Assembly (NCBI GenBank): GCA_018609665.1
Contig: JAHENN010000129.1
Span: forward strand, 1 to 7,449
Length of the DNA stretch: 7,449 bases
DNA from: Haloarculaceae archaeon
GTDB lineage: Archaea; Halobacteriota; Halobacteria; Halobacteriales; Haloarculaceae
Direction of reading: 5' to 3'
Shown here one piece after another: positions 1-5,482 of the stretch; the stretch's first letter is position 1, and each line of letters opens with the position of its first letter. The position numbers and the translations under genes were made by a program. The notes below the pieces were generated by a model. That model searched no databases and was not told where the DNA came from. It was given only the letters and a program-made list of their open reading frames with translations.

Positions 1-67
1 CCGGCCAGAAGCGCCGCCAGCCCGCAGAGCACTCCCGGACCGCGGCGGTCCCGCCACCAGCCGGCCG
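1..67. repeat. 67-bp exact direct repeat, copy A (3' part of MFS gene)
   Basis: Bases 1-67 are identical to 919-985. Identity ends at base 68 (t here, g at 986). The left limit is hidden by the window edge, so the repeat may be longer. The offset is 918 bp, exactly 306 codons, so both copies are read in the same minus-strand frame and encode the same peptide around GWWRDRRGP. Confidence 0.97.
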
Positions 68-1211
68 TCCCCGCCAGGTAGCCGGCGACGGCGCCGGCGA
101 CGACGCCGCCGCCGACCTTCGCCGTGTACAGCACCGCGTAGTTGCTCGAGGAGAACTCCGAGCCGTAGTAGTCCGACAGCAGCGCCGGGAAGTAGACGTA
201 CAGCGGCGAGGAGAAGGCCATCGCCGCGAGCACGAGGCCGACGAAGACGACCGGGCGGTCCGCGCGGCCGGCGGCGACGAGGCCGAACCGGAACAGCCCC
301 GCCAGGAGGAAGGAGACGGCCATCACGCGCCGGCGGTCGAGCCGGTCGGTGACCTCCCCGAGGACGAGCCGCGAGACGCCGGCCGCGAGCGGCAGCAGCG
401 TCGCCGCGGCGGTGGCGACGCCGGCGGTGAAGCCCAGTTCCTCGGCGAAGGCGACGACGTTGGCGACGACGACGAGGTCGGCGCCGGCCGCGGCGACGAA
501 CATCGCGTACAGCAGCCAGAACTGCCAGGTCGCGAGCGCCTCGCGGGTGGTGTAGTCGGCGCCCCGCAGCGACGCCGCCTCCGCCGGGTCGCCGGCCTCG
601 AGCCACGCCTCGGGCGGGTCCCGCAGCAGGACCGCCCCGGCCAGCAGAACTACGAGGATGACGAGCCCCACGTTCCGGAGGACGTCGGGGTAGCCCTCGA
701 CGGTCGCGTTCGCCCGGACGTACGGCACCGCCAGGACGCTGCCGGCGGCGAAGGCCATCGTCCCCAGGCCGGTCGTCAGGCCGGTCCGGTCGGGGAACCA
801 CTTGACGGCGGTGTTCACCGCGACCGTGTAGACGATGCCGACGCCGACCGACCCCAGCGAGTAGAGGGCGTACAGCTGCGGGACCGTCCGGGCGTGGGCG
901 AGGCCGACGTAGCCCCCGCCGGCCAGAAGCGCCGCCAGCCCGCAGAGCACTCCCGGACCGCGGCGGTCCCGCCACCAGCCGGCCGGGAACTGCGACAGCG
1001 ACTGGAAGACGACGTACAGCGAGAACACCGCACCCAGCGCCGCCGGGGCGACGCCGAGCCGCTCCGACAGCGGCGGCGCGACCGACGACCAGACGTACTG
1101 GTAGGGGCTGACCGCCGCCATCATCGCGGTCGCCGCCGCGACCTGCCACCACCGCGAGAAGCCCAGCGCCTCCCGGGCCCGCCCGGCGTAGTCGACGCCT
1201 CCGTCGGCCAT
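1..1211 (-). CDS. MFS transporter, OFA (oxalate/formate antiporter-like) family, 3' end outside window
   Basis: This is a polytopic membrane carrier of the major facilitator superfamily; the layout fits the OFA branch (small carboxylates in characterised members), but the substrate cannot be read from sequence. It starts at ATG 1211 (MADGGVDYAGRAREALGFSR) and stays open to base 1, giving about 403 residues. The N-terminal half has TM1 from about residue 23 and a classic motif A between TM2 and TM3, GWWRDRRGP at 78-86. The C-terminal half has a weaker copy in the TM8-TM9 loop (GEVTDRLDRRR, about 286-296). A charged cytoplasmic linker lies near 197-225. Oddly, residues 383-404, after TM11 where TM12 should begin, repeat residues 77-98 exactly at DNA level. 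This puts RDRR in a loop that should face outward, so the true C terminus is in doubt. A weak TATA-like CGATTGAC lies about 29 nt before the start. The family is clear; the 3' end is not. Confidence 0.85.
   Translation of the reverse strand, partial: MADGGVDYAGRAREALGFSRWWQVAAATAMMAAVSPYQYVWSSVAPPLSERLGVAPAALGAVFSLYVVFQSLSQFPAGWWRDRRGPGVLCGLAALLAGGGYVGLAHARTVPQLYALYSLGSVGVGIVYTVAVNTAVKWFPDRTGLTTGLGTMAFAAGSVLAVPYVRANATVEGYPDVLRNVGLVILVVLLAGAVLLRDPPEAWLEAGDPAEAASLRGADYTTREALATWQFWLLYAMFVAAAGADLVVVANVVAFAEELGFTAGVATAAATLLPLAAGVSRLVLGEVTDRLDRRRVMAVSFLLAGLFRFGLVAAGRADRPVVFVGLVLAAMAFSSPLYVYFPALLSDYYGSEFSSSNYAVLYTAKVGGGVVAGAVAGYLAGTAGWWRDRRGPGVLCGLAALLA
919..985. repeat. 67-bp exact direct repeat, copy B (TM2-TM3 region of MFS gene)
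   Basis: This is the partner of bases 1-67. It encodes MFS motif A and the start of TM3 at residues 77-98, which is where the family normally has this motif, so this copy is probably the original and the one at the window edge the secondary copy. Confidence 0.97.
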
Positions 1212-1357
1212 GTGTCGCCGCTCGCTCCCGCGGCACGTCAATCGCCCGGAGCCGGCGAGCCGCCGAGATATGCGCCCGGTGCATCCACGCGCCGGCGGCG
1301 CGGACGGACGGTCTCGGCCGGCGTTGCTCCCCGGACCGGCCGTTTGATGACCGGATA

Positions 1358-1435
1358 GTGGTGATACTCGTCGGGTAAGTTTTACGTAAGTTTTGTGTAG
1401 CTATCGTATCACCACCGTGCGTATCTTGTGGATAC
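1358..1435. promoter_or_regulatory. Operator-like cluster of inverted and direct repeats
   Basis: Several short symmetric elements sit together just upstream of a TATA box. GTGGTGATAC at 1358-1367 is matched by its exact reverse complement GTATCACCAC at 1406-1415. Between them GTAAGTTTT occurs at 1375-1383 and 1386-1394, an 11-bp period or about one helical turn; the first copy also forms GTAA-N3-TTAC and the junction forms the palindrome TTACGTAA (1382-1389). A further dyad, GTATC-N5-GATAC, lies at 1421-1435. The shared half-site GATAC/GTATC thus appears four times. The position suggests binding sites for one or more regulators of the gene at 1480, perhaps also of the divergent MFS gene. The repeats are seen directly; the role is inferred. 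Confidence 0.6.
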
Positions 1436-1436
1436 T

Positions 1437-1450
1437 ACAAAACACTTATA
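1437..1450 (+). promoter_or_regulatory. BRE/TATA promoter for the small membrane protein gene
   Basis: ACAAAAC followed by ACTTATA (TATA core 1445-1450) resembles a haloarchaeal BRE plus TATA box. The TATA centre is about 32 nt before ATG 1480, so transcription would begin close to 1474 and leave a leader of only a few bases. Confidence 0.65.
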
Positions 1451-1479
1451 CCTCCACCTGTCATCGGTTCTAGTGTATT

Positions 1480-1686
1480 ATGGTAAGTTATTACGACGCC
1501 GTGCTCGGGCTGATCCCGCTGTCGCTGGCCGGGCTGACGGCGGCGCTGGTCGTCGGGGGGCTCTCGCCGTCCGTCGCGGTTCCGCTGGCGTCGACGGTCG
1601 CGGTGGGGCTGATGGGCCACGCGATGTTCGTCAACGCCCCCGGCGCCGAGACGCCGCCGGCGGACGCCGGCCCCGCGGCCGAGTAG
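1480..1686 (+). CDS. Small two-helix membrane protein, function unknown
   Basis: This encodes a 68-residue protein that I do not recognise as a named family. Two hydrophobic stretches are visible, about residues 7-28 (rich in Leu, Ala and Gly) and 31-51 (ending GHAMFV), joined by a short GLSPS turn. They fit a helical hairpin in the cytoplasmic membrane. The last 16 residues are a Pro/Ala/Glu-rich acidic tail with no Lys or Arg. The ATG at 1480 is chosen because a good TATA box precedes it at near-leaderless distance and the hydrophobic pattern starts at once. Coding is supported by strong G/C third-position bias beginning abruptly after the AT-rich upstream region. The next gene begins 37 nt downstream and has its own weak promoter element, so co-transcription is possible but not needed. 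The elaborate upstream repeats suggest regulated expression. Confidence 0.75.
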   Translation: MVSYYDAVLGLIPLSLAGLTAALVVGGLSPSVAVPLASTVAVGLMGHAMFVNAPGAETPPADAGPAAE

Positions 1687-1693
1687 CCCCAGT

Positions 1694-1700
1694 CTCTAAG
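1694..1700 (+). promoter_or_regulatory. Weak TATA-like element before the ornithine cyclodeaminase homologue
   Basis: CTCTAAG is the only AT-leaning stretch in the 37-nt gap and is centred 27 nt before ATG 1724, the distance expected for a leaderless haloarchaeal promoter. No convincing Shine-Dalgarno sequence precedes the start. Confidence 0.45.
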
Positions 1701-1723
1701 CCGGTCGCCGCCGAAGGCGGGGT

Positions 1724-2722
1724 ATGACCGAGGTCCTGTTCCTGCGGAGCGACGAACTCGTCGACCTCGCGGAGCCGGCCGACTACGTCGAGGCGGTCCG
1801 GGCGGGCTACGAGAGCCACGGCAACGAGGGCAGCGCGGCACCGCGGACGAAGCTGGTCGCCGACGAGCCGCCCGGCATCTGCACCGGCTACCTGGCGGTG
1901 CTGCCGGAGGTCGGCGCCATGGGCGGCTACACGTACGCGGCGGGCTTCGACGACGAGGACGTCCACTTCGTGCTGCCGCTGTTCGACGCCGAGTCGGGGC
2001 GGCTGGTCGCGCTGCTGGACGGCGCCTCGACGAACCCGTTCAAGACCGGCGCGGCCGGCGCGGTCGGGGTCGACGCCCTCGCCCGCGAGGACGCGACGAC
2101 GTGTGCGGTCGTCGGCTCCGGCGCCCAGGCCCGTGGCCAGCTGCGGGCGACGGCGACGGTCCGGGAGTTCGAGCGGGTCCGGGTGTACTCGCCGACGACG
2201 GCCCACCGGGAGGCCTTCGCCGCGGAGTTCGACGACCGGCTTTCGGCCGACGTCGCGGCGGTCGACTCGGCGGCCGACGCCCTCGCCGGCGCCGACGTCG
2301 TCATCACGGCCACGCGGGCCTCGGAGCCGGTGTTCGCCGACGGCGCCCTCCCGGACGGCGCCCACGTCACCGCCATGGGCCAGTACGACGCCGACAAGAA
2401 CGAGCTGCCGCCGCGGACCGTCGCCCGCAGCACCTACGTCCCGGACCTGGAGGCCCGGGCGTTCCAGGACGCCGGGTCGTTCCTGGCGGCCCGCGAGGCC
2501 GGGCTCGTCGACGACGACCACGTCCACGCCGAGCTGGGCGAGGTGGTGGCGGGCACCGAGCCGGGACGGCCCGACGAGGAGGCGGTGACCGTCTTCGACA
2601 GCGGCGGCACCGGCATCGAGACGGTGGCGGCGGCGTGGATGCTGTACGAGCGGGCCCGCGAGCGGGGCCGCGGCCGGACGATCGAGTTCCTCCCCGGCAG
2701 CGAGGCGCTGACGGGCGACTAG
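1724..2722 (+). CDS. Ornithine cyclodeaminase/mu-crystallin family protein (atypical active site)
   Basis: This 332-residue protein has the length and order of the OCD/mu-crystallin/archaeal alanine dehydrogenase family, NAD(P)-dependent enzymes acting on amino or imino acids in the cytoplasm. Visible landmarks are PRTKLV (40-45), LFDAESGRLVALLDG (86-100), the Rossmann loop VVGSGAQARGQL (129-140), ADVVITAT (190-197) and the C-terminal HAELGEVVAG and FDSGGTGIETVAAA blocks (268-303). Three positions depart from the family as I recall it: the catalytic Lys of the GVK motif aligns with Tyr69 (GGYTY), the Arg of the RTAA motif with Lys107 (FKTGAA), and the Asp of the GxD-PGKxEL motif with Tyr221 (GQYDADKNEL). 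The fold is secure, but ornithine cyclodeaminase or alanine dehydrogenase activity should not be assumed; a separate subfamily with another substrate is likelier. The stop overlaps the convergent protease gene by four bases. Confidence 0.9.
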   Translation: MTEVLFLRSDELVDLAEPADYVEAVRAGYESHGNEGSAAPRTKLVADEPPGICTGYLAVLPEVGAMGGYTYAAGFDDEDVHFVLPLFDAESGRLVALLDGASTNPFKTGAAGAVGVDALAREDATTCAVVGSGAQARGQLRATATVREFERVRVYSPTTAHREAFAAEFDDRLSADVAAVDSAADALAGADVVITATRASEPVFADGALPDGAHVTAMGQYDADKNELPPRTVARSTYVPDLEARAFQDAGSFLAAREAGLVDDDHVHAELGEVVAGTEPGRPDEEAVTVFDSGGTGIETVAAAWMLYERARERGRGRTIEFLPGSEALTGD

Positions 2723-3801
2723 AGGTACGGCGCGACGCCGACGGCCTCGACGACGGCGACGCCGGCGAGGACCGTCCCGAGCAGGTAGCCGGCGATGGCG
2801 CCGCCGTTCAAAAGCGGCAGCCCGGCGTGGGCCCGGCCCCTCGTCACCAGCCACAGCAGCACGGACAGCCCGCAGAGCGTCCCGACGGCCGCCCCCAGGG
2901 CCGGCAGCGTCACCGCCACCCCGGGCACCCCGAGCAGGCCGGCGCCGCCGGGCCGGAAGAACGCCGCCGACGCGACCAGGATGGTCGGGATGACCGCGTC
3001 GCCCAGCCCGATGAAGAGGGCGTCGCGGTCGAGCGGCTCCCCCGCCGGGTCGTCGGCCGCCTCCTCCTCGCCGTCCGACTCCTCGCCGCCCGGCCCGTCG
3101 GCACCAGCCGCCTCCGCGCTGGCCGACCCTCGGCCCGACCCGCCGGTACCGTCCGACTCCTCGCCGCCCGCCTCCTCGCCGTCTTCGAGCGTCGCCGGCC
3201 CGTCGTCGTCCAGGAAAGAGTACGACGCAGTCAGCGGGACGACGAAGACGACGGGCAGCCGGAGGTCCATCGCGCCGGAGGCCAGCGTGAGCATGTGTTC
3301 GGTGCCGTAGACGGAGACGGCGTCGTAGACGGCCAGGACGACCAACAGCAGCAGCGCGGGCGCGAGCCCGAAGCTGATGCCGAACAGGCCGGCGGCGCCG
3401 GCCCCCATGACGACGCCGGCGGCGTCGATGACGTACCACTCGGGGTACGCGAGCAGGCCGGCGCCGAGGAGGGCGGCGGCGGCGACCGCCGGGAGGTTCA
3501 GCCCGGCGACGGTGGCGACGGGCGGGACCGTCACCGAGAAGACGTAGAACGCCAGGAAGGCGGCGGCGAAGACGATGAGCCCCTGCAGCAACCGCTCGAC
3601 GCCGAGCCGGATGGCGCCGATCATCACCGCCGTCGCGACGAGGATGGCGCCGACGTACAGCAGGCTGTTCGTCGGGTCGGAGGGGTCCTCGACGGTCTGG
3701 TAGCCGGCGTCGACGAACGGCTCGACCAGCGCGAGCGCGCCGGCCTGGACCACAAGAAAGAGCCCGACCGTGGCCGCGGCGGCGACGTATGCCCGCTTCA
3801 T
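2719..3801 (-). CDS. Presenilin-like (PSH, A22-type) intramembrane aspartyl protease
   Basis: This encodes a 360-residue multi-pass membrane protein of the archaeal presenilin/signal peptide peptidase homologue family, which cleaves transmembrane helices within the membrane. The two catalytic Asp motifs are present: YD at 159-160 (LAVYDAVSVYG, TM6) and GLGD at 265-268 (TM7). The third motif, PAL in animals, appears as GLPLLNGG (327-334) in the last part. Between TM6 and TM7 lies an acidic, Gly/Ser/Glu-rich loop (about 196-260) with GGEESDG twice (212-218, 238-244); its DNA carries a 22-bp exact repeat. ATG 3801 is chosen because hydrophobic TM1 follows at once; a longer reading to 4014 would add about 71 Arg-rich residues antisense-like to Gar1 and is rejected. 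The gene lies 38 nt behind Gar1 and is probably read with SRP19-Gar1. Natural substrates are unknown. Confidence 0.92.
   Translation of the reverse strand: MKRAYVAAAATVGLFLVVQAGALALVEPFVDAGYQTVEDPSDPTNSLLYVGAILVATAVMIGAIRLGVERLLQGLIVFAAAFLAFYVFSVTVPPVATVAGLNLPAVAAAALLGAGLLAYPEWYVIDAAGVVMGAGAAGLFGISFGLAPALLLLVVLAVYDAVSVYGTEHMLTLASGAMDLRLPVVFVVPLTASYSFLDDDGPATLEDGEEAGGEESDGTGGSGRGSASAEAAGADGPGGEESDGEEEAADDPAGEPLDRDALFIGLGDAVIPTILVASAAFFRPGGAGLLGVPGVAVTLPALGAAVGTLCGLSVLLWLVTRGRAHAGLPLLNGGAIAGYLLGTVLAGVAVVEAVGVAPYL
3071..3170. repeat. 22-bp exact direct repeat pair in the protease loop
   Basis: Bases 3071-3092 and 3149-3170 are identical, 78 bp (26 codons) apart, so the reading frame is kept. 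They encode the repeated GGEESDG in the acidic TM6-TM7 loop. Shorter CCTCCTCGCCGTC copies flank them, suggesting that the loop grew by repeat slippage or unequal exchange. Confidence 0.9.
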
Positions 3802-3839
3802 ACCCGTCCGTCCGGCGGAGCCCGCTTGGTCGTTGTGAT

Positions 3840-4067
3840 TCAGTCGGCGTAGAGCCGGTCGCCGAGCAGGCTCGGCGGCGCGACGCCGTCGGCCGTCGCG
3901 ACGGCGACGTACGGCCGCTCGACGGGGCCGAACACGTCGACCACCCGGCCGACGTCGTCGAGTTCGCGGTCGACGACCCGCTCGCCCAGCTCCGGGTGGT
4001 CCGCGTCGGGACATCGGACGACCGCCAGTCCCTGTGCCGTCCGGACCACCTCGCCGAGGGGCCTCAT
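3840..4067 (-). CDS. gar1: H/ACA ribonucleoprotein subunit Gar1
   Basis: This 75-residue protein matches archaeal Gar1, the small beta-barrel subunit of H/ACA guide RNPs, which binds the pseudouridine synthase Cbf5 and promotes substrate RNA loading and release during rRNA pseudouridylation. Features in order are MRPLGEVVRT with LAVVR as the first strands, a variable stretch PDADHPELGERVVDRE, the characteristic DDVGRVVDVFGPVERPYVAV (the G-V-D-FGP-PY core, about 37-56), and a short tail ending LLGDRLYAD. The length is at the usual size of archaeal Gar1, which lacks the eukaryotic RGG tails. The ATG at 4067 overlaps the SRP19 stop as ATGA, a sign of translational coupling. A longer reading to 4442 exists only because no stop happens to occur opposite SRP19 and is not credible. 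Confidence 0.9.
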   Translation of the reverse strand: MRPLGEVVRTAQGLAVVRCPDADHPELGERVVDRELDDVGRVVDVFGPVERPYVAVATADGVAPPSLLGDRLYAD

Positions 4068-4342
4068 TCGCGGATCGCCGAGACGTAGGCGGCGATGGCC
4101 CCCAGCAGGTCCGACTTGGTGGCGTCGTCGGCGCCCTTGACGACGACGCGCCCGCGGGGCTCGTGCTCCCGCGGGTACGTCGCGTCGCGCTCGATGACCG
4201 CGTCGTAGCCCACCTGCTGGACCGCCTGGGCGATCTCGTCGACGGTCGGCTCCGGGACCGCCAGTTCCTCGGCGACCCGGCGGCCCTCGCTCCGGGAGCA
4301 GGCGGCGTCGAGGTAGGCGGGCCAGATGACGTTCTCGACCAT
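4064..4342 (-). CDS. srp19: Signal recognition particle 19 kDa subunit SRP19
   Basis: This 92-residue protein is SRP19, which binds 7S (SRP) RNA and organises helices 6 and 8 so that SRP54 can bind; the particle brings ribosomes making membrane and secreted proteins to the translocon. The hallmark N-terminal block is visible: VIWPAYLDAACSRSEGRRV (5-23), followed by the conserved region around VPEPTVDEIAQAVQQVGYDA (29-48), a basic RNA-contact stretch PREHEPRGRVVVKG (57-70) and the C-terminal helix KSDLLGAIAAYVSAIRE. The length fits archaeal members. ATG 4342 is supported by a TATA box 27-28 nt upstream, implying a leaderless transcript starting at or near the A of ATG. The gene is first of a tight set with gar1 (ATGA overlap) and the PSH protease. 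Confidence 0.93.
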   Translation of the reverse strand: MVENVIWPAYLDAACSRSEGRRVAEELAVPEPTVDEIAQAVQQVGYDAVIERDATYPREHEPRGRVVVKGADDATKSDLLGAIAAYVSAIRE

Positions 4343-4366
4343 GTCCGGCCGTGGGCGGCCGCCGCG

Positions 4367-4372
4367 TAAAAA
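4367..4372 (-). promoter_or_regulatory. TATA box for SRP19-Gar1(-PSH)
   Basis: Read on the minus strand this is TTTTTA inside GCTTTTTACG, the only AT-rich hexamer in the 44-nt gap between BtuF and SRP19. Its centre is 27-28 nt before ATG 4342, the leaderless-promoter distance. The T-run lies just after the BtuF stop, so it could also act in BtuF transcript termination; that is inference. Confidence 0.65.
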
Positions 4373-4386
4373 GCGGCCGATTGTCG

Positions 4387-5460
4387 CTACCGGCGGGCGA
4401 AGGCGGCGGCCGACAGCAGCGCGACGAGCGCCGCGACGGCACCCAGCCCGGGGCCGCCGGCGTCCGTGCCGGGGTCGGTCGGCGTTTCCGTCGCCGTCGG
4501 CGTCTCGGTTGCCGTCGGCGTCCCGGTCGCCGTCGATTCGGCGAACGCCCCGGGGTGGAACGCCTCCGCCATCGCCAGCAGCGGCTCGACGACCCGCGGC
4601 GCCGCCTGGCTGACGAGGTTCGCGTCGACCTCGAGGACCCGGCCGTTCTCGACCGCCGTCGTCGAGGCGAACGGCTCCCGCTCGGCGTCGAGGGAGGCCT
4701 CGTCGTCGGTGGTCACGATCCACTCGGGGTCGGCCTCGGCGACGGTCTCGTCGCCTATCTGTTCGAAGCCCTCGATGCCGGCCGTCGCGGCGAGGTTCTC
4801 GCCGCCGGCCGTCTCGACGATGTCGCCGATGAACGTCCCGTTGCCGGCGGCGGTCCCGAAGAAGTAGTAGAGCACGCCAGGGCGCTCGCGGTCGGCGACC
4901 GTCTCCCGGACCGTCTCGACGTCGTCCCGCATCGACGCGACGGTCTCGTCGGCGGCCGCACACGAGCCGACGAGGTGTCCGTACAGCTCCGTCTTCGCGT
5001 AGATGTCCTCGAACGACGACTCGAAGTCGGACTGGTACACCGTCAGGCCGGCGTCGCGGAGCTGTTCGATTGTCTCCGGCGGGGTGAAGTTCGGTGCCAA
5101 CACGAGGTCGGGGTCGAGTTCGACCACCGTCTCGACGTCGACGCTCCGGCCGTCCTCGGAGAGCACGCCGGTCCGCCGCTCGGAGCCCTCGAGATACGAC
5201 GTGTACGACCGGACCGGCATCCCGGTGACGGCCTCCTCGGCGTCGAGTTCCCACAGCGTCTGTGCGGAGGCCGCATCCAGGACGACCACCGCCTCGGGCG
5301 GCTCCGCGACGGTTACCTCGGTTCCGGTGGCGTCGGTCGCCGAGACGGGGTAGCTACAGTCGCCGCCGTCGTGTCCGGCCGAGACCGGGACGGCGACGCC
5401 GGCGGCCAGCGAGACGGCGAGCACCGCGGCGAGGAAAACGGGTCGGCACCTGTCGGTCAT
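4387..5460 (-). CDS. btuF: Membrane-anchored ABC solute-binding protein, BtuF-like (corrinoid uptake)
   Basis: This 357-residue extracellular binding protein fits the FecB/BtuF fold and probably presents a corrinoid to BtuC. A signal peptide covers about residues 1-28 (basic MTDRCR start, hydrophobic core, cleavage after VSA). The first lobe contains AVVVLDAASAQTLWELD (57-73), VTGMPVRSYTSY (78-89) and VVELDPDLVLAP (112-123); a long linker helix follows (about 170-190), then the second lobe with GTFIGDIVETAGGENLAA (208-225) and ADPEWIVTTDDE (243-254). The tail has a Thr/Pro/Glu stalk (about 310-333, TATETP repeats) and then GPGLG plus a hydrophobic helix ending ARR. This resembles a PGF-CTERM archaeosortase signal, except that Leu replaces Phe. 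ATG 5460 is chosen for the signal peptide and a TATA core 28 nt upstream. It diverges from btuC across 55 bp. Iron-siderophore or haem are alternative ligands. Confidence 0.88.
   Translation of the reverse strand: MTDRCRPVFLAAVLAVSLAAGVAVPVSAGHDGGDCSYPVSATDATGTEVTVAEPPEAVVVLDAASAQTLWELDAEEAVTGMPVRSYTSYLEGSERRTGVLSEDGRSVDVETVVELDPDLVLAPNFTPPETIEQLRDAGLTVYQSDFESSFEDIYAKTELYGHLVGSCAAADETVASMRDDVETVRETVADRERPGVLYYFFGTAAGNGTFIGDIVETAGGENLAATAGIEGFEQIGDETVAEADPEWIVTTDDEASLDAEREPFASTTAVENGRVLEVDANLVSQAAPRVVEPLLAMAEAFHPGAFAESTATGTPTATETPTATETPTDPGTDAGGPGLGAVAALVALLSAAAFARR
4481..4534. repeat. Three tandem 18-bp units coding the BtuF stalk
   Basis: Units at 4481-4498, 4499-4516 and 4517-4534 begin GGCGT and end GCCGTC, with a few substitutions between them. 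On the minus strand they encode a six-residue TATETP-like period in the Thr-rich stalk before the anchor, probably glycosylated and variable in length. Confidence 0.9.
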
Positions 5461-5482
5461 TACCAGACCGACAGCCGCACAC

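Larger units (their letters stand above)
1212..1479. other. Intergenic region between divergent MFS gene and small membrane protein gene
   Basis: No convincing coding region lies in these 268 bases. The left part (about 1212-1345) is GC-rich like the genes and holds only a weak TATA-like element for the MFS gene. The right part, from about 1350 on, turns strikingly AT-rich and carries clustered inverted and direct repeats followed by a TATA box; these are listed separately. Confidence 0.7.

Noticed and set aside
1..1211. Tandem duplication of the whole MFS gene
   Set aside because: Only 67 bases repeat and the second copy is in frame within the same gene; identity stops abruptly at base 68.
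894..1358. 154-codon plus-strand frame starting inside the MFS gene and entering the intergenic region
   Set aside because: Antisense to a clear transporter gene with Arg-rich, random-looking translation and no promoter ahead of it.
1358..1415. Inverted repeat as an RNA hairpin or terminator
   Set aside because: It lies upstream of the TATA box for the downstream gene and is not followed by a T-run on either strand at the right place; a DNA-level operator is likelier.
1631..3439. 602-codon open frame on the minus strand opposite the OCD homologue and part of the protease
   Set aside because: Extremely Arg/Gly/Pro-rich with no domain or membrane pattern. It is a by-product of high GC and crosses two well-supported genes in other frames.
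2101..3852. 583-codon open frame on the plus strand
   Set aside because: Low-complexity Arg/Gly-rich translation antisense to the PSH protease and out of frame with the OCD homologue; no recognisable motif.
3802..4014. N-terminal extension of the PSH protease by 71 codons
   Set aside because: The added residues are Arg-rich and lie in another frame over Gar1; the protein proper begins MKRAYVAAAATVG at 3801 with TM1 directly after it.
4481..4534. Short regular repeats as a possible CRISPR array
   Set aside because: The 18-bp units are directly tandem with no spacers and encode the Thr-rich stalk in frame.
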